The notes below the pieces were generated by a model, which was given only the letters and a program-made list of their open reading frames with translations, was not told the DNA's origin and ran no database searches. Positions 12,501 through 22,699 of a stretch of 64,000 nucleotides of DNA are shown in pieces. This DNA is from Heliopora coerulea (lineage: Eukaryota > Cnidaria > Anthozoa > Scleralcyonacea > Helioporidae), in contig JASJOG010000006.1 in NCBI GenBank assembly GCA_030142905.1, forward strand, positions 901,501 to 965,500, in the 5' to 3' direction. A program made the translations under genes and the position numbers. Positions within the stretch are counted from its first letter, which is position 1. Every line of letters starts with the position of its first letter.

Positions 12501-14789
12501 GGAGTCGATGACTTTAAAGTATACTTACGAGGCTATGGCTAAAAATGAGAAGTATTTTAATGTATTTTTTGAGTAAATTTGAGTATACCCCCCAGTATTT
12601 CCTTTGTCGTCTTGTGGACTCACGATGTTTTGAAAGCATTTTTACATTTTCACGATGGCATTGACCCTTAAGGACCGTTTAAATGGTCTCAATATTTGCT
12701 TCAACGTTCGAAATTACAGATAATATTGCATGATGTTGTAAAGAGTTCTTTCACATGGTTCTAACATCATGCCAATATTTCATGGAAGTTTCTTGTGAAA
12801 GAATTATTAAGAACCAGGCTCCCTTCACTCGCGTTTCGAGTTGGACGTGCGCATTCCTCAGTTTGACAAAAGTTGAAAGAAGTGTTTAGACGACTCAATC
12901 ACGGCCCAACGTTTTTCAGAACTAAAATATGTTTAAGCAAAGTTAAAAGTCAGTTTTGTCCCAACACGCACAGAAAATCTTCCGACACTTTTCACCACAA
13001 TTGAAAGGCCCGTTTAAACGATACCCGACAGTTCGTTCTTAATAAAACACCGTGCGGAGAGGAATACAATTGAAAACTCAAGATACGATTAAAAATTCAA
13101 ATTTCTGGCTGACTCTGGTTTTAGGTCGTTCTGCTAAAGATTGGCAAGTTTTGAAGCTGATTGTTAAACCGTTTAAACGGGTCTCAAGAGTTGACGTTCT
13201 CGCCAAAAAATACAAGTTAATTTAGGATTTTGGTCTTACAGGAACCCCCTTTAACTTTTTGTTGATTTGTATGGTTGAATTTATTTTTAACTTTTCCTTA
13301 CTGAATTAGCCCAGAAGTTATCCGAAAAAAAGTAGATGGATTATAGTATTGTAATACACTGGCTGAGAGCAAAACTGTCGTTTAATTTATTAAGATCGGC
13401 AGTGTTATGTGTAAGAGGCTCCAGAACAATCAAACATGATTTGAACATAGATTTTAGTGGGGCAGAGCTTGCAAACGTGATTGGAAAGATAAAGTAGACA
13501 ATTTTTATTTTTTTTTTTAGTGACTTTTTAACCCTTAAGGGTTTAGTAATTTTTTCAGAAATAGTTTTTTAGTTAATAACTTTCTTATTTAGTAAAGTAT
13601 ATGTGGATATCCGCTCGTTGTTAATAAAGTTCTTTATCACATTTATTTTTAACCGCAACTTTCAAACAGTATTTCAAGCGCAGCTTTGAAAAAGCATTAT
13701 ATATTTTATCGAAACACCTCGAAGTTGCTCAAAAGAAATCTCGGCTTCGACACTTATTTCTTCCCATATTTCCGTGTCCCAAATCGGAACAACCGATATT
13801 GAATTGTAACGTAGAATGCAGTCAGGGGACCATTTTTCTCCTCGACTAGACTAACCGACTTTCCCAAGTCACCTAATATAGCTAGCCATTGTAGTCTTGT
13901 ATTTCACTATTTCGTTTTAAAGTCATTTTTCTTTTTTCTCCTTAAATTAGCGTAGAATTGTACTTGGTGGACAGTGAATATTTCAAGCGCTTAATAACCA
14001 CATGTAAACCAAACAAAAATTTCCATCGTTCGTATGACAAAAGACAAGGCAGCAACAATACACATGCATCGAACGTTGCAACACCAAACACCATTTTCCT
14101 TCAATGACCTGTAACATTAAGCCAGTAAATCGTGTGTAATCATCTGTGCCATAATAATTCGATTAGGCCTTTTTGACACTACGTTTAAGACCTTTGAGAA
14201 GGAGACGGATTGGAAATCGAACCCTTTTTAAGACAGGCTGATTATTTTACTTTGCTCAACAACCGCAAAAGCAACTTTCTTATTTGAAATCAACTATAAA
14301 AAATCCATTCTGTAACTCGACAAAACAAAGGTACGGAAAACCTCAATAGAATCAACCTTTCGAGTGTTAGTGCACTTATTTGACTGGAGAATCACTTACT
14401 GAGGAAGAAGGACGTTTACACCAGAAGAGAGAGTATTCATTACAAAATGAAAACACAATCTAACAAAGGCACCAATCATATTAAGACCGTTTATGTGCAC
14501 AAATACCTTTCGTCGCATTACTTTGGCTCAAACAATTAAGGTTCCAGAATTCGAAGTTAAATACAACATTGTAAAAATGGTCTAGTTCAAGCAAGTTTTG
14601 AATTACCTTACAGAAAGTATGGGTTAAACCATGACAACTGCCCTATTGAATGGCATGCCGTGAATTGTTGCAGTCTTGGCAGAGATTTGTAATATAGTGC
14701 TAAATAAAATGAGTAATACTATTATTGTGTCATGTTATTGTGACTTGTTGGTTTTACTTTGTTTTACTCCGCCAGGTCTCAAAATGTAA
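2369..14789 (+). CDS. MSL1: MSL1 homologue (male-specific lethal 1), PEHE-domain scaffold, 5' part missing
   Basis: MSL1 is the nuclear scaffold of the MSL histone acetyltransferase complex; its coiled coil dimerises and binds MSL2, and its C-terminal PEHE region binds MOF/KAT8 and MSL3. Eight exons join in phase: 2369-2502, 3633-3829, 5251-5354, 7525-7592, 9023-9174, 9523-9595, 11200-11303 and 14776-14789. They give in order a coiled-coil end (LEARIQRMERRMAIKKQ), a short conserved stretch (LISSEMYND, compare STTEMY in vertebrates), IPQFRV, then the PEHE core NLDDETFSKRHQ, EKKRKRWDIQR, VPVAAFGAPL and EFDLPWF, ending in a basic tail. Every junction has GT/AG and matching phase. The start codon and N-terminal coiled-coil exons are not in the window. 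The assignment to MSL1 rather than KANSL1 rests on the RWDIQR and FDLPW spacing. The final exon is the least certain. Confidence 0.9.
3633..3829 (+). CDS. MSL1: MSL1 exon: linker with conserved ISSEMY segment
   Basis: It is entered in phase 2 after AAAACCCAG and reads KPSIVELMRRKS then PVLISSEMYNDSC. The middle part resembles the short conserved STTEMY block between coiled coil and PEHE in vertebrate MSL1. Two overlapping donors exist (after 3829 or 3833); 3829 keeps the frame into the next exon. Confidence 0.8.
5028..5116. repeat. Short hairpin repeat, TTAACCC type
   Basis: TAACCCTTTGCCTGTCT is matched by GGACAGGCAAAGGGTTAA on the other side of a centre that includes TGTGTGTCATATGTGATGCA. 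The size matches the family, but the core words differ from the 1323 copy, so it may be a separate subfamily. Confidence 0.5.
5251..5354 (+). CDS. MSL1: MSL1 exon: IPQFRV segment before the PEHE core
   Basis: It follows a pyrimidine-rich acceptor CTGATCTTCAAG and reads PQFRVINSFASPMKTSG, the counterpart of the VPSWR / IPQW motif that starts the PEHE region. It ends with GAG/GTATGA in phase 0. A decayed copy of its tail lies just downstream at about 5436-5525. Confidence 0.85.
5436..5525 (+). repeat. Decayed duplicate of the MSL1 exon 5251-5354 tail
   Basis: Words from the exon recur in order: ACAAGTG, GATC-AGTA-TGT, ATAGCGG, AGTCT-CTGAGGT and, past the donor, GTTC. The copy has in-frame stops and is not a usable exon. 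Confidence 0.55.
6491..7292. repeat. 800-bp foldback (long inverted repeat) in an MSL1 intron
   Basis: Two arms of about 370 bases are imperfect reverse complements. The left arm starts AAAGCTCAGAAATATTGTCG and runs through GGCCCAAGCGAGTTCGT, ACGACTGGGGTCGGGCTGAA and GCGATAATATTTCG. The right arm reads the same words in reverse order and ends CGACAATATTTTTGAGCTTT. Only about 70-90 bases near 6860-6940 are unpaired. No coding potential. It is probably a foldback or MITE-type transposon. Confidence 0.8.
7525..7592 (+). CDS. MSL1: MSL1 exon: PEHE core, part 1
   Basis: It reads NLDDETFSKRHQRYETDEKK then RKR. The NLDD.xFSKRH block is a hallmark of MSL1 proteins. The acceptor is TTCTTTAG, the donor is a strong AAG/GTAAGT, and the exit phase is 2. 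Confidence 0.92.
8220..8850. repeat. Degenerate inverted-repeat element in an MSL1 intron
   Basis: About 75 bases at 8226-8300 (GGAAAATATAAATTTGAGTC, GGAAGAAGAATAAAAC) pair imperfectly with 8776-8843 in reverse complement. The interior shows no protein. Likely an old MITE. Confidence 0.45.
9023..9174 (+). CDS. MSL1: MSL1 exon: PEHE core, part 2 (MOF-binding helix)
   Basis: It continues KRKR across the junction into WDIQRYRALKQREELQEKY, a long charged helix that in the known family contacts the MOF acetyltransferase. It ends DDSFIPNSLQ with donor CAAA/GTAAGT in phase 1. Confidence 0.92.
9459..9498. repeat. (TA)n microsatellite
   Basis: An uninterrupted run of TA dinucleotides of about 40 bases sits just before the MSL1 exon at 9523. 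Confidence 0.9.
9523..9595 (+). CDS. MSL1: MSL1 exon: PEHE core, part 3
   Basis: It reads VPVAAFGAPLQSFKS, matching the LPVVAFGRPLP block of vertebrate MSL1. The acceptor follows an 11-nt T-rich tract; a (TA)n run ends about 24 bases upstream. The donor is AAG/GTAACG, phase 2. Confidence 0.9.
10355..10698. mobile_element. Non-autonomous hAT MITE
   Basis: The ends are CAGAGGTGCGCAC and GTTGCGCACCCATG, a common hAT terminus type. The flanks CCCTAGGT and CCCTAGAT form an 8-bp target-site duplication with one mismatch. 344 bp, no coding frame; it lies in an MSL1 intron. Confidence 0.7.
11200..11303 (+). CDS. MSL1: MSL1 exon: FDLPW motif and basic tail
   Basis: It reads SEFDLPWFSLDKRELQEREK followed by a Lys/Arg-rich tail GRRKSTRKN. 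FELPW in vertebrates is the MSL3-proximal end of the PEHE region. It ends at a strong T/GTAAGT donor in phase 1. Confidence 0.9.
11304..14775 (+). other. Last MSL1 intron, no gene seen
   Basis: These 3.5 kb lie between the GTAAGT donor at 11304 and the acceptor at 14775. The only structure seen is a small palindromic repeat near 12100-12172 (GGTGAATAGTGCAGG pairing with CACTATTCACCTGC). Short frames are not convincing. Confidence 0.5.
12100..12172. repeat. Short palindromic MITE-like repeat (GGTGAATAGTG ends)
   Basis: GGAGGTGAATAGTG and CACTATTCACCTGC face each other across about 45 bases. Related CACTATTCACC words recur near 36557-36600. Confidence 0.45.
14776..14789 (+). CDS. MSL1: MSL1 last coding exon (short, probable)
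   Basis: After acceptor TTTTACTCCGCCAG the phase-1 reading gives Cys-Leu-Lys-Met and a stop at 14787-14789, so the protein would end KNCLKM, similar in place and composition to the short RTCRK end of vertebrate MSL1. The alternative is read-through into the intron after 11303 with a stop 32 bases later. A longer open frame over this acceptor needs a poorer donor, so it was not chosen. Confidence 0.5.
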
Positions 14790-14894
14790 GAATGAAAAGG
14801 GCAAGCATATTAGACCATGGAAATAATATTATTCATGGTATTAAGCCAGCATGCACTGCGCCAAGGCCAATTTCAAACTTTCCCTTTGGTACTG

Positions 14895-15432
14895 CGCCCG
14901 TAAAGGCAGAGACACACTATCGCGTCGCCAGGTCGCTCGAGCTCAGCGACAAGGGGACCGACGACCAAGCGACAAGTGCCTAGACACACCGTAAAAGTCG
15001 CCAGCGATAAAGTGAATAAATTGAACAACATAACTGTTTTTCACTAGGGAAATTTTATCGCGCGAAGTGACTTCTTTGGTCTCACAGGCTCTCGACGGTA
15101 ACTAATGAGAAACCTATTCGATTTACCCAAAGGAATGTCGATTCACGCGAGAAAATTTGCCTGGTGGAAAACAGTTTCAACCCAATCTTTTCCCTAGCAT
15201 TCAACTTCATTTTCTCACTCTTACAGTCCTTCCGTGACATATAAAGCACGGGGTACAATTTGTGTTTATCAGAACCTCCTCGAACGACGCTATCCTAGAA
15301 TTTTTCACTAGCGACTCTGCGATTTCAGCGACGCGGTCCCAACGACAGAGCGACAAGCCTTGGTAACCGCACAAATGTATCGCTAAGCTCCAGCGACTGC
15401 GATAGTGTATCGTTAAAGACTTTCTCTGACAA
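14895..15432. mobile_element. MITE with GTCGC-rich inverted ends
   Basis: The left end (GAGACACACTATCGCGTCGC) and right end (GCGACTGCGATAGTGTATCG) are imperfect inverted repeats, each followed inward by several GTCGC/GCGAC words. About 540 bp with no coding frame. The exact ends and target-site duplication were not fixed. It starts about 110 bp after the MSL1 stop. Confidence 0.5.
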
Positions 15433-16743
15433 CATGGTGGCTGCGTCAGAGCATGAAACGTACAGTCAAAAGGCCTTCCATGCCTGCCAGATTTGGCTTC
15501 ACTGTTTGACCTAGAGTCAGTGTTCCAGTATATGAAAGTGTCTGGTGGCTATCACTGTGATACTTGATCCGGTACGAACAGGGCAGTCCGTTATCAAAGG
15601 TGTACACCTATAGACTCTGATGCAATTCTGCCTTGAATCTCACTTCGCGTAGAAGTAACCCATTAAACTTTTCTCTCTGTTCCACGCGCACTACTGAAAT
15701 CTCTCAGAAGTCCTTCGTGTTCACCGGCTTTGACTCCCTTTCCGTGAAACCTCTTATAGTATTGTCAGTTACAAGGTTTTATTTTTTTAAAAAAACACTG
15801 GATCAAATAATTGGCGTGATTGGATCGGTAGTTCCCGGTCTGGACAGAGTTAAGGATAGCGTGCTTGACGAGTTTTGAAACTAGTTTGGAAGTGAAAAGG
15901 CATTGTGAGCCGGGTAATTGTGTCATTGAATAGATAATTTGCGATCGAAAGTGGCTACCCTAGTTGACAACCCTGACCTATGTAACTGGACTGCGTGGTT
16001 GCATACGTTTGCCAGAATGTCAGCCACAAAATGACAGCGTCAGCATTGAAATTTGAGTCCTGCTAATGGCAATGACCACTGACCTGTGTTACAGACTTGT
16101 GAGCAGTTTATGAGTCCTCAGGGTAAGTATTTTTTCATCATTTATGTACGTGTTTTTCTTCGTATACACCGTTGGTTATCGATAATTATATGGAACCTAC
16201 ATTTACAAAGCATTCGCTTGAAAGTACAGTATCAGTAGAAAGTAATTGAGTTTAATTAATTGCCTTACCCAAACAGTTCTGAAATATTCAACACAGGTTT
16301 GGTTATCAAGTGTCAAAGGAATCTCCAACTATTGCTTTCGAAGTATAAACGAGGCAGTCCATCAAAAGATGGAAAATAGCCAGTTCCCCTTATTACGTCA
16401 GTTGAATACAACTACCAGAACACTTTGGGGTTATTTCATTTTCATGCAAACAGTGAATTCCCAAAGCGAATGGAAAGACAATTGCTCCGATTAACACTAC
16501 AAACAAGATTTCGAAAGGTATTTTGGTAGTTGTACCCAGCAGATGAGGGGAACCCAGGCACGGATCTAGGATTTTGCAGAAGGGGGGTTCGGCATGCCAA
16601 ATGTGGCTTCAGGGTTTTGAGAGAGGGGGTGGTTAACCAGACATTAGTTATTCTAGGTTTTTAAGGGGGTGGTTCCTTTATCACATAAAAGGGGTGTATT
16701 GGCATGCATCTGTCACGAATGACAATGCGTGGTTTCTTCACTT
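15433..16743. other. Intergenic, little seen
   Basis: No gene-like frame. Near 16556-16735 a stretch starting CAGGCACGGATCTAGGATTTTG resembles the left end of the hAT-like element at 55107, probably a truncated relative. Confidence 0.4.
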
Positions 16744-18216
16744 TCAACTGTGGCGTTTGAGGCGCCTTTCTCTGAGTTTTGAGAGATTTCTCTCAGTGTC
16801 TTTTATGCGTCCAGCATGAAGATTCGCTCTCCAGTTGTCCCGATCTTTGGAGAGAGAGGTCCAGGATTCTGGCTCGATGTCAAAGTCTTTGAGATCTCTC
16901 TTGATAACGTCTTTAAATCTTAGCCTTGGGCGTCCGGTTTGGCGTGTTCCTTCTTGTAGTACTCCGTGAAGGAGAAGACGTGGGATGCGCTGTTTCGGCA
17001 TTCGATTGACATGGCCTGCCCAGCGAAGCCGGAAAAACTTAAGTCTGGATGATAGTGGGCCGGAACCAGTGATCTCAAAGACATCCTCATTCGTTATTTT
17101 GTCCTCCCAGGTTTTGCCAAGTATGAATCGTAGATTACTGGTGTGCAAAGCACTCAACTTGGACTCCTGAGGTCGGTATGTAGCCCAGCTCTCAGCTCCA
17201 TATAGAAGGATGCTGAGGACACATGCCTCATACACCCTTACTTTAGTACGAATGCTAAGATGTCTGTTTTTCCAGACGCGCTTGGTCAGGCGACCAAATG
17301 TGGTGGAGGCTTTACCTAATCTTGTGGATATTTCTTTATCAAGTATCGTGTTCTTCGAAAGAGTGGAGCCAAGATATGTAAACTTGTCAACATCCTCAAG
17401 CTCTGTGTCTTTTATGGTGAAGCGGTGTGTGTCATTTGACTGCGACATAGTCACTGTCTTCTTCAGGCTTATGGTGAGTCCAAACTTATCGCAGGAGTCG
17501 GCAAAGCAGTCTAGCAAATCTTGAAGCTGTTCAGGAGAAGATGCACAGAGGGCAGCATCATCTGCATACAGCAGTTCTCTGACTACGACTTTTTGAGTCC
17601 GAGTCTTAGCTTTAAAGCGTGTAAGATTGAAGAAGTTACTGTCGTCTCGTGATAGTAAGGACACTCCCACATTTCTATTGAGGTTGCAGTAGGCTGTCTT
17701 GAAGACAAAAGAGAAGTATAGCCCAAACAAGGTTGGCGCAAGCACACAGCCTTGTTTGACGCCTCTATGTATTGGGAACTCATCAGATAGGTCACCATCA
17801 AACTGTACTCTCGCTTGCATGCCGTCATGGAAAGACTGAATCAATGCAAGCAGAGTTGGAGGACAACCAGTCTTAGTTAGTACAGTGAACAGAGCCTTTC
17901 TATCAACCAGATCAAAAGCTTTGGTCAGATCAACAAAAGCAAGATAGAGAGGTTGTCGCTGTTCACGGGACTTCTGCTGCAATTGGCGAACAGCGAATAT
18001 CATATCTGTGGTTGATCGTTTTGTCCTGAATCCACATTGTGATTCTGGGTATATTTGTTCTGCTAGTTGTTGGAGACGCTTGACAAGGATTCTTGCGAGA
18101 ACTTTACCAGTTACATTCAGCAAGGATATCCCACGGTAGTTGTTGCAGTCCCCTCTTTCACCTTTGTTCTTGTATAATGTAGTGATTTTGGCATCTTTGA
18201 AATCTTGAGGCACCAT
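16744..18216 (-). CDS. LINE A reverse transcriptase domain
   Basis: A 490-codon open frame copies LINE RNA into DNA at a nick made by the endonuclease. Visible blocks: NYRGISLLNVTGKVLARIL, FVDLTKAFDLVDR (first catalytic Asp), HRGVKQGCVLAPTLFGLYF, ELLYADDAALCASS (YADD catalytic pair), FTYLGSTLS, LYGAESWA, RLRWAGHVNRM and GRPRLRFKDVIKRDLK. The catalytic residues are intact, but the frame is cut off from its endonuclease by the shift near 18255, so the copy should be inactive. Confidence 0.88.
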   Translation of the reverse strand: MVPQDFKDAKITTLYKNKGERGDCNNYRGISLLNVTGKVLARILVKRLQQLAEQIYPESQCGFRTKRSTTDMIFAVRQLQQKSREQRQPLYLAFVDLTKAFDLVDRKALFTVLTKTGCPPTLLALIQSFHDGMQARVQFDGDLSDEFPIHRGVKQGCVLAPTLFGLYFSFVFKTAYCNLNRNVGVSLLSRDDSNFFNLTRFKAKTRTQKVVVRELLYADDAALCASSPEQLQDLLDCFADSCDKFGLTISLKKTVTMSQSNDTHRFTIKDTELEDVDKFTYLGSTLSKNTILDKEISTRLGKASTTFGRLTKRVWKNRHLSIRTKVRVYEACVLSILLYGAESWATYRPQESKLSALHTSNLRFILGKTWEDKITNEDVFEITGSGPLSSRLKFFRLRWAGHVNRMPKQRIPRLLLHGVLQEGTRQTGRPRLRFKDVIKRDLKDFDIEPESWTSLSKDRDNWRANLHAGRIKDTERNLSKLRERRLKRHS

Positions 18217-18236
18217 CTTTGAAGACCAGCAAGTAC

Positions 18237-18911
18237 TTATAAGATGATGTAGATGATATCATGATAGGCTAGAGGTTCCAGTCCGGCTTTCAGAAGTTCC
18301 GCAGGAATTTCATCATTTCCAGCTGCCTTTTCTTGACGAAGGCTCATGATGATACTGGTTATCTCTGCAGAGTCTGGAGGGTCATCAAGATGGTGCTGAA
18401 TAGCTGAATCAGGTAAGCTGTTTATGTAGTCATGATTGGCAGTGCCTTCTACTCCATAGAGCTCACTGTAGTGTTCTATCCACCGATTTAGTTTTTGTCC
18501 CTTGTCCTCAATAATAGATCCGTCTTTCCTCTTGAGCACTCCAGCTGTCTGAGCAGATGGTCCGGTCGCAGTCTTTATTGCATCGAACATGTCTTTGATA
18601 TTTCCCGAGTCTCTTGCAGCCTCAATCCGAGCACACAGACTTTCCCAGTATTCTCGGACACACTGGCGAACAGTTTGCTGGGCAGTGGACCTTTTCAGGC
18701 TATACTCTGCGAGGGTCTTCCTTGTTGGTCTTGCTTTAACCTTTAACAGAGCTTCCCGTTTCTGTTCCAGAACTGGCTTAAGAATGTCTTGTGATTCCCG
18801 ATACCAGTCAGGATTTTGCCTCTTTCTAAGGCCAAAAGTATCCAACGCAGTCTGATGAATGGTGGTTTTGAGAGTGTTCCAGTATGTCTCAGGATCATGT
18901 GCTATCTCCAT
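18237..18911 (-). pseudogene. LINE A linker and start of reverse transcriptase
   Basis: The 224-codon frame runs from MEIAHDPETYWN through a basic linker to IIMSLRQEKAAGNDEIPAEL, the conserved start of a LINE RT domain (KAxGxDxIPAE). It leaves frame near 18255 by a single-base shift, after which the RT continues in the next frame. Confidence 0.8.
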
Positions 18912-19141
18912 ATCGCCAAGCTTTTCTTCAACTTCACACAGTACTGCTCTTGAAGTTCAGGTAACTTAGCTTTGCTTACATCGATCTTCTTTGATTTCCT
19001 GAGTTGACGGTGGTATGGGCGTGGATGTAGCCTCATGGATGAGGCAACAAGGCTGTGATCAGTGTCACAGTCAGCGCTGTGGTATGTTCTGGTGTTCAGA
19101 ACTTCTGATCTGTGTTTTTGACTCACGATGACAAAGTCCAA
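18902..19141 (-). pseudogene. LINE A endonuclease C-terminal part
   Basis: It contains LDFVIVSQKHRSEVL and SADCDTDHSLV, the last being the D-H motif that closes the APE catalytic site. It is in the same frame as the N-terminal part, separated by a second in-frame stop near 19160. The reading passes to another frame near 18920. Confidence 0.75.
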
Positions 19142-19306
19142 CTGATGCCATGTCTTTGAGCGTGGGTGACATCAGGACATTTTCCTGTGAGGCTTCCCAG
19201 GAAAGAGTGTGTTGGTTACACATAAGTTGTTTCGGGAACACAGCTCCAGCAAACGCTGCCCGTTCTCATTAATTTTTCCTACACCAAATTTTCCGATACA
19301 TTCAGG

Positions 19307-19813
19307 TCAACTAGGGTGATCAGCGCTAATCCGTGCATTCATATCTCCTAAAAGAATTGTACGTTCAGAGCGAGAGGCTTCCCTGATAGCGCCTTCTAGT
19401 TGGTTGTAGAAACTATCCTTGTCATCAGAGGATGCTGCCAATGTTGGCGCATATGCATTAATAACTCGAATGTTTCCTTGTCTTGTCTGAAGTTTCATCA
19501 TTGATATGCAATCACTGAGAGCATATGGCGTTTGGATACTATTTATCATCCGGTTAGACACAGCAAAACCAGTACCATAGATGCGAGGCTCTTCGGGGGC
19601 TTTCCCAAACCAAAAGAAGGTGTAATGCGCTTCTTTCACTGTGCCTGCTCCAGCAAGACGTGTTTCCTGTAGAGCTGCAATGTCAATCCCTCTGCGAGAG
19701 AGCTCTGTATCTATGACAGCAATCTTCCTGATATCAGTATTATAAGGATCAAGATCATGTGTCGTGCTCATTCCGGTCATCATGGTTCTAACATTCCAAG
19801 TAGAGAAGTTCAT
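19307..19813 (-). pseudogene. LINE A AP-endonuclease domain, N-terminal part
   Basis: It begins MNFSTWNVRTMM and shows LQETRLAG (catalytic Glu), GTGFAVSNRM, INAYAP and LLGDMNARI, the ordered motifs of APE-type LINE endonucleases that nick target DNA. A stop codon ends the frame at 19307. The same frame continues below it (GKFGVGKINENGQRLLELC), so one mutation interrupts an otherwise continuous domain. Confidence 0.85.
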
Positions 19814-20645
19814 CTTTGTTTTCTGAGGTGGTATTTAGGCAGGTCCATCAGAGCACCTCCTCCAATAGCCGGTTGGTGAACTGGAGCACCTTATTGGCCA
19901 GGGGCTGCCTGGCTTAAGCGGGCAGTAGCTACCATAGGGTTAAAAACCCTTCCCACTCTAGAAGGAGGTCCCTGGCGCTCGAGCGTTATCACTATAGCTC
20001 TAGGCTTAAAACCGGTAACTACCTCCTTCCGGGTTTTTGTTTTCTGCGCAAAAGCAGACACAGCTTTCCTCTGCGGGGTCAGTGTGGTGGCAGACAGATG
20101 TTCAGTGAAGATACCGCCAGGACTAGTCAAAGCTTCCTTGGGTGGTCCTTTCCCCTATCAAGGGCTTCTCTTGCCTGGATGTCACTGTCACCAGAGGAGA
20201 GGCACAGCCAATACGTCTGTAGATACATCCAGGTGCAGGGACTGCCAAAAGTGGTAGCAAAGCGAATCACAGTTGCCTCGATGGGATCCCAGCCCCATTT
20301 CAGTAGATGGCCGTTGACTGTGGAAGTTCATCCGCCCTTGGGGATGTCTACCCATCCCGAATGATGTTTTCTGTTGGGGTCATCTCCCTTAGCCTTAAAT
20401 CCTCACAAAGATCTATCCCGCAAGGCAGCAGGTAACCAGTTTGGTAGATGGACACAAGACCCATGGTGCAAGTGCCCTTAGAGACAGGTATTGTGTTTAT
20501 CCTGCCAGGGTGTCCACCCACCCTCCCACCCCCGAAGGGCCAGTGGGTGTGCCAGTTTAGTCGCCGGCGGTTCGACCATGGAACAGGTGGTACTGGTTTA
20601 CATGGTACCAGTAGCAGGCCTTTCCAACCAAGCCTGACCTGACCT

Positions 20646-21054
20646 GCAAATAAAGTTTAGGCGAAGAATGAATACTAATGGCCAGCATATAACGCGAAAT
20701 AAAGCCATAACAATTGATAATTTAAAGCAAATTTATTGAAGAAGTAACTAACTTTTCGTCGCGACACGCCACATCATCAGAGTGACTACGAGTTAATTTA
20801 TATATGATCTATAAGTGACAGGAGGGTTACATTACAAGCTGTAGAGTTAACTGGAGACGTAAGAAAAGGAAAGGTAGCGATGTGTTTGCATCATCCATCA
20901 AGTGTACAGTCATTGGCTTCAAACGTCTCCAGCACATAGCACTTGTCCAATCAAATAAACTATTGCCATTAATTTGAAGAAACCTTCTTGATTAGCCAAT
21001 CAAAATGTAGTAACTTTGCCCTTTTCGTTGGAAAAGCAAAAAGTATTCATCCAT
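20646..21054. other. Interval between two LINE copies
   Basis: No gene seen. It contains a CATCATCAGAGTGACTACGAG stretch near 20770 that looks like part of an older repeat, not identified. Confidence 0.3.
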
Positions 21055-21492
21055 TCATCTGGTGGTTCCAAAATATTGGGTGTAATAATTGATGACCAGC
21101 TACTTTGGAAAAATCAGATTAACGGAATTGTTACTAAGGTTTCCAAAGCAATCGGAATGCTTCGTCCCTTAAAAAGTTTGTTCCAATAAGCGTGATGATC
21201 AATGTATATAATGCCACAATTTCACCGCACAATTACTGCAGTCTTGTCTGGGGAAACTACGATATTTATCTGCGAGAAAGACAACAAAAAATGCAAAACA
21301 GAACCGCAAGAATCAACAGGAGAATGTGACATAGGATCGATTGAAATTCTAAGTGCGCTTGGTTGGCAACCATTAGACAAACGAAGGAAATATAATAAGG
21401 CATTATTCATCAATAAAACTAGGCATAATGAACTACCAGACAGTACAACCAGCATATTCAACGTGAGCAATAAAGCTAGTAAAGCCTACGCC

Positions 21493-22552
21493 CAGTGGCG
21501 TAACTGTGGTTGAAAAATAGGGGGGCACTCAAGGGGGCATAACCACTTTTGGGGGTGGCACTAGATATTTCTCTATAACGCACTTTTATTAAATTTAATG
21601 AATTTCGATATTGTGCATTTACATGGTTGGTGAATTACAGTACCAAAGCAGTTCTAAATACGTAAGTTGGCCCTAATGCTTTAATACCCATAGTCTTTGA
21701 CACTCAATGAAAAAAAAAAAAAAAAAAACAACTCCATTAAAATAGCAACAAAGATTATTTCGCAAAAAGCATAGTTAAAACAACTGGACCAGTCTGTTGT
21801 TATGTTTACTTGCAAATACGTTGATAAAGTCATCCACGTCAATTTGCTTGGCTCTTTGATGATGGATGCCAATCACAGAAACAGAGGACAACTTATCACT
21901 TGACATGAAATTTCTCAGGAAGTTTTTGATAAGTCTCATTGATGAGAAACTTCTCTCACAGGAAGCTGACGTTGGGGGTAGTACAACAGCAATAGTTAGC
22001 AGTTTGTACGGATCCGGAAGTGCATCTTTGTATGGCACTAAGAATGTTGAGAAATCCACAAGGTTGTCAATCTTGATATTTTCAGCTTCTTGTTGGCAAC
22101 CAAGCGTTTGGCCTGTCGGAGTTCAACTTCTAGAATATCTTTCTTAATGTTATACTGAGTTACCAACGTGTCCAGTTGGTTAAACTGTAAAAAATTTGCT
22201 CAGCTTGGATCAAGAGCTGAAATTGAGTGCAGAAGGGACTTGTTGGTGGAATAAAATCGTAACCTGATCTCTGCTGAAAGTCTGTCCATCGCGGGATAAT
22301 AAAGAACGTTTCTTTAGCTTTCTTCATGCCCACATGTTTCAGTATGACCAACAGACTGCATTACCACGCTACTTTGCAGTCTCTTTAGACTTAGAAGTCA
22401 ATATGTTTCATAAGCAAAAATAGCAACTGAATTTGATTCGGTAATTTTTTCTCCAATTTCAAAATTTCAAATGGGGAGGCACTTGGAGGGGCACCGTCCT
22501 CAAATGGGGGGCACGTGCCCCCCCCCCATGCCACCCCGTAGTTACGCCACTG
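21493..22552 (-). mobile_element. Internally deleted hAT transposon
   Basis: The ends CAGTGGCGTAACTG and TAGTTACGCCACTG are inverted repeats, and both flanks carry the 8-bp duplication CCTACGCC (21485-21492 and 22553-22560). The 1060-bp body keeps only the 3' end of a minus-strand transposase, so it would need another element to move. Confidence 0.9.
21775..22059 (-). pseudogene. hAT transposase C-terminal dimerisation domain (remnant)
   Basis: It reads LLTIAVVLPPTSASCERSFS, SMRLIKNFLRN and DDFINVFASK. The SASCERSFSxxRxIKxxLR block is the hAT C-terminal dimerisation region and includes the catalytic Glu. The N-terminal two-thirds of the transposase is absent. The style is that of the ZMYM1-like hAT group. 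Confidence 0.85.
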
Positions 22553-22699
22553 CCTACGCCACAATAACCTCAACTATATACGGCAAAAACCTAATACAAA
22601 TTTTGTAAAGAAAAGCATAAGCTATTCAGCGGCGAGGTTTTGGAACAATCTACCAAAATCGATTGAAGAGGAAGACGTTTCTTCACAAAAATTTATGAC

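Larger units (their letters stand above)
16744..20645 (-). mobile_element. APE-type non-LTR retrotransposon (LINE A), nearly full length
   Basis: From high to low coordinates it holds a ~0.8-kb leader, an AP-type endonuclease and a reverse transcriptase with a C-terminal GRPRLRFKD region. The frame is damaged by two in-frame stops in the endonuclease (near 19305 and 19160) and two frameshifts (near 18920 and 18255). No poly(A) tail or target-site duplication was recognised. The clade is not settled; BovB/RTE-like and other APE-type clades share these motifs. Confidence 0.85.

Noticed and set aside
18495..18855. Plus-strand frames over the LINE A RT
   Set aside because: Antisense shadows of the minus-strand endonuclease/RT linker.
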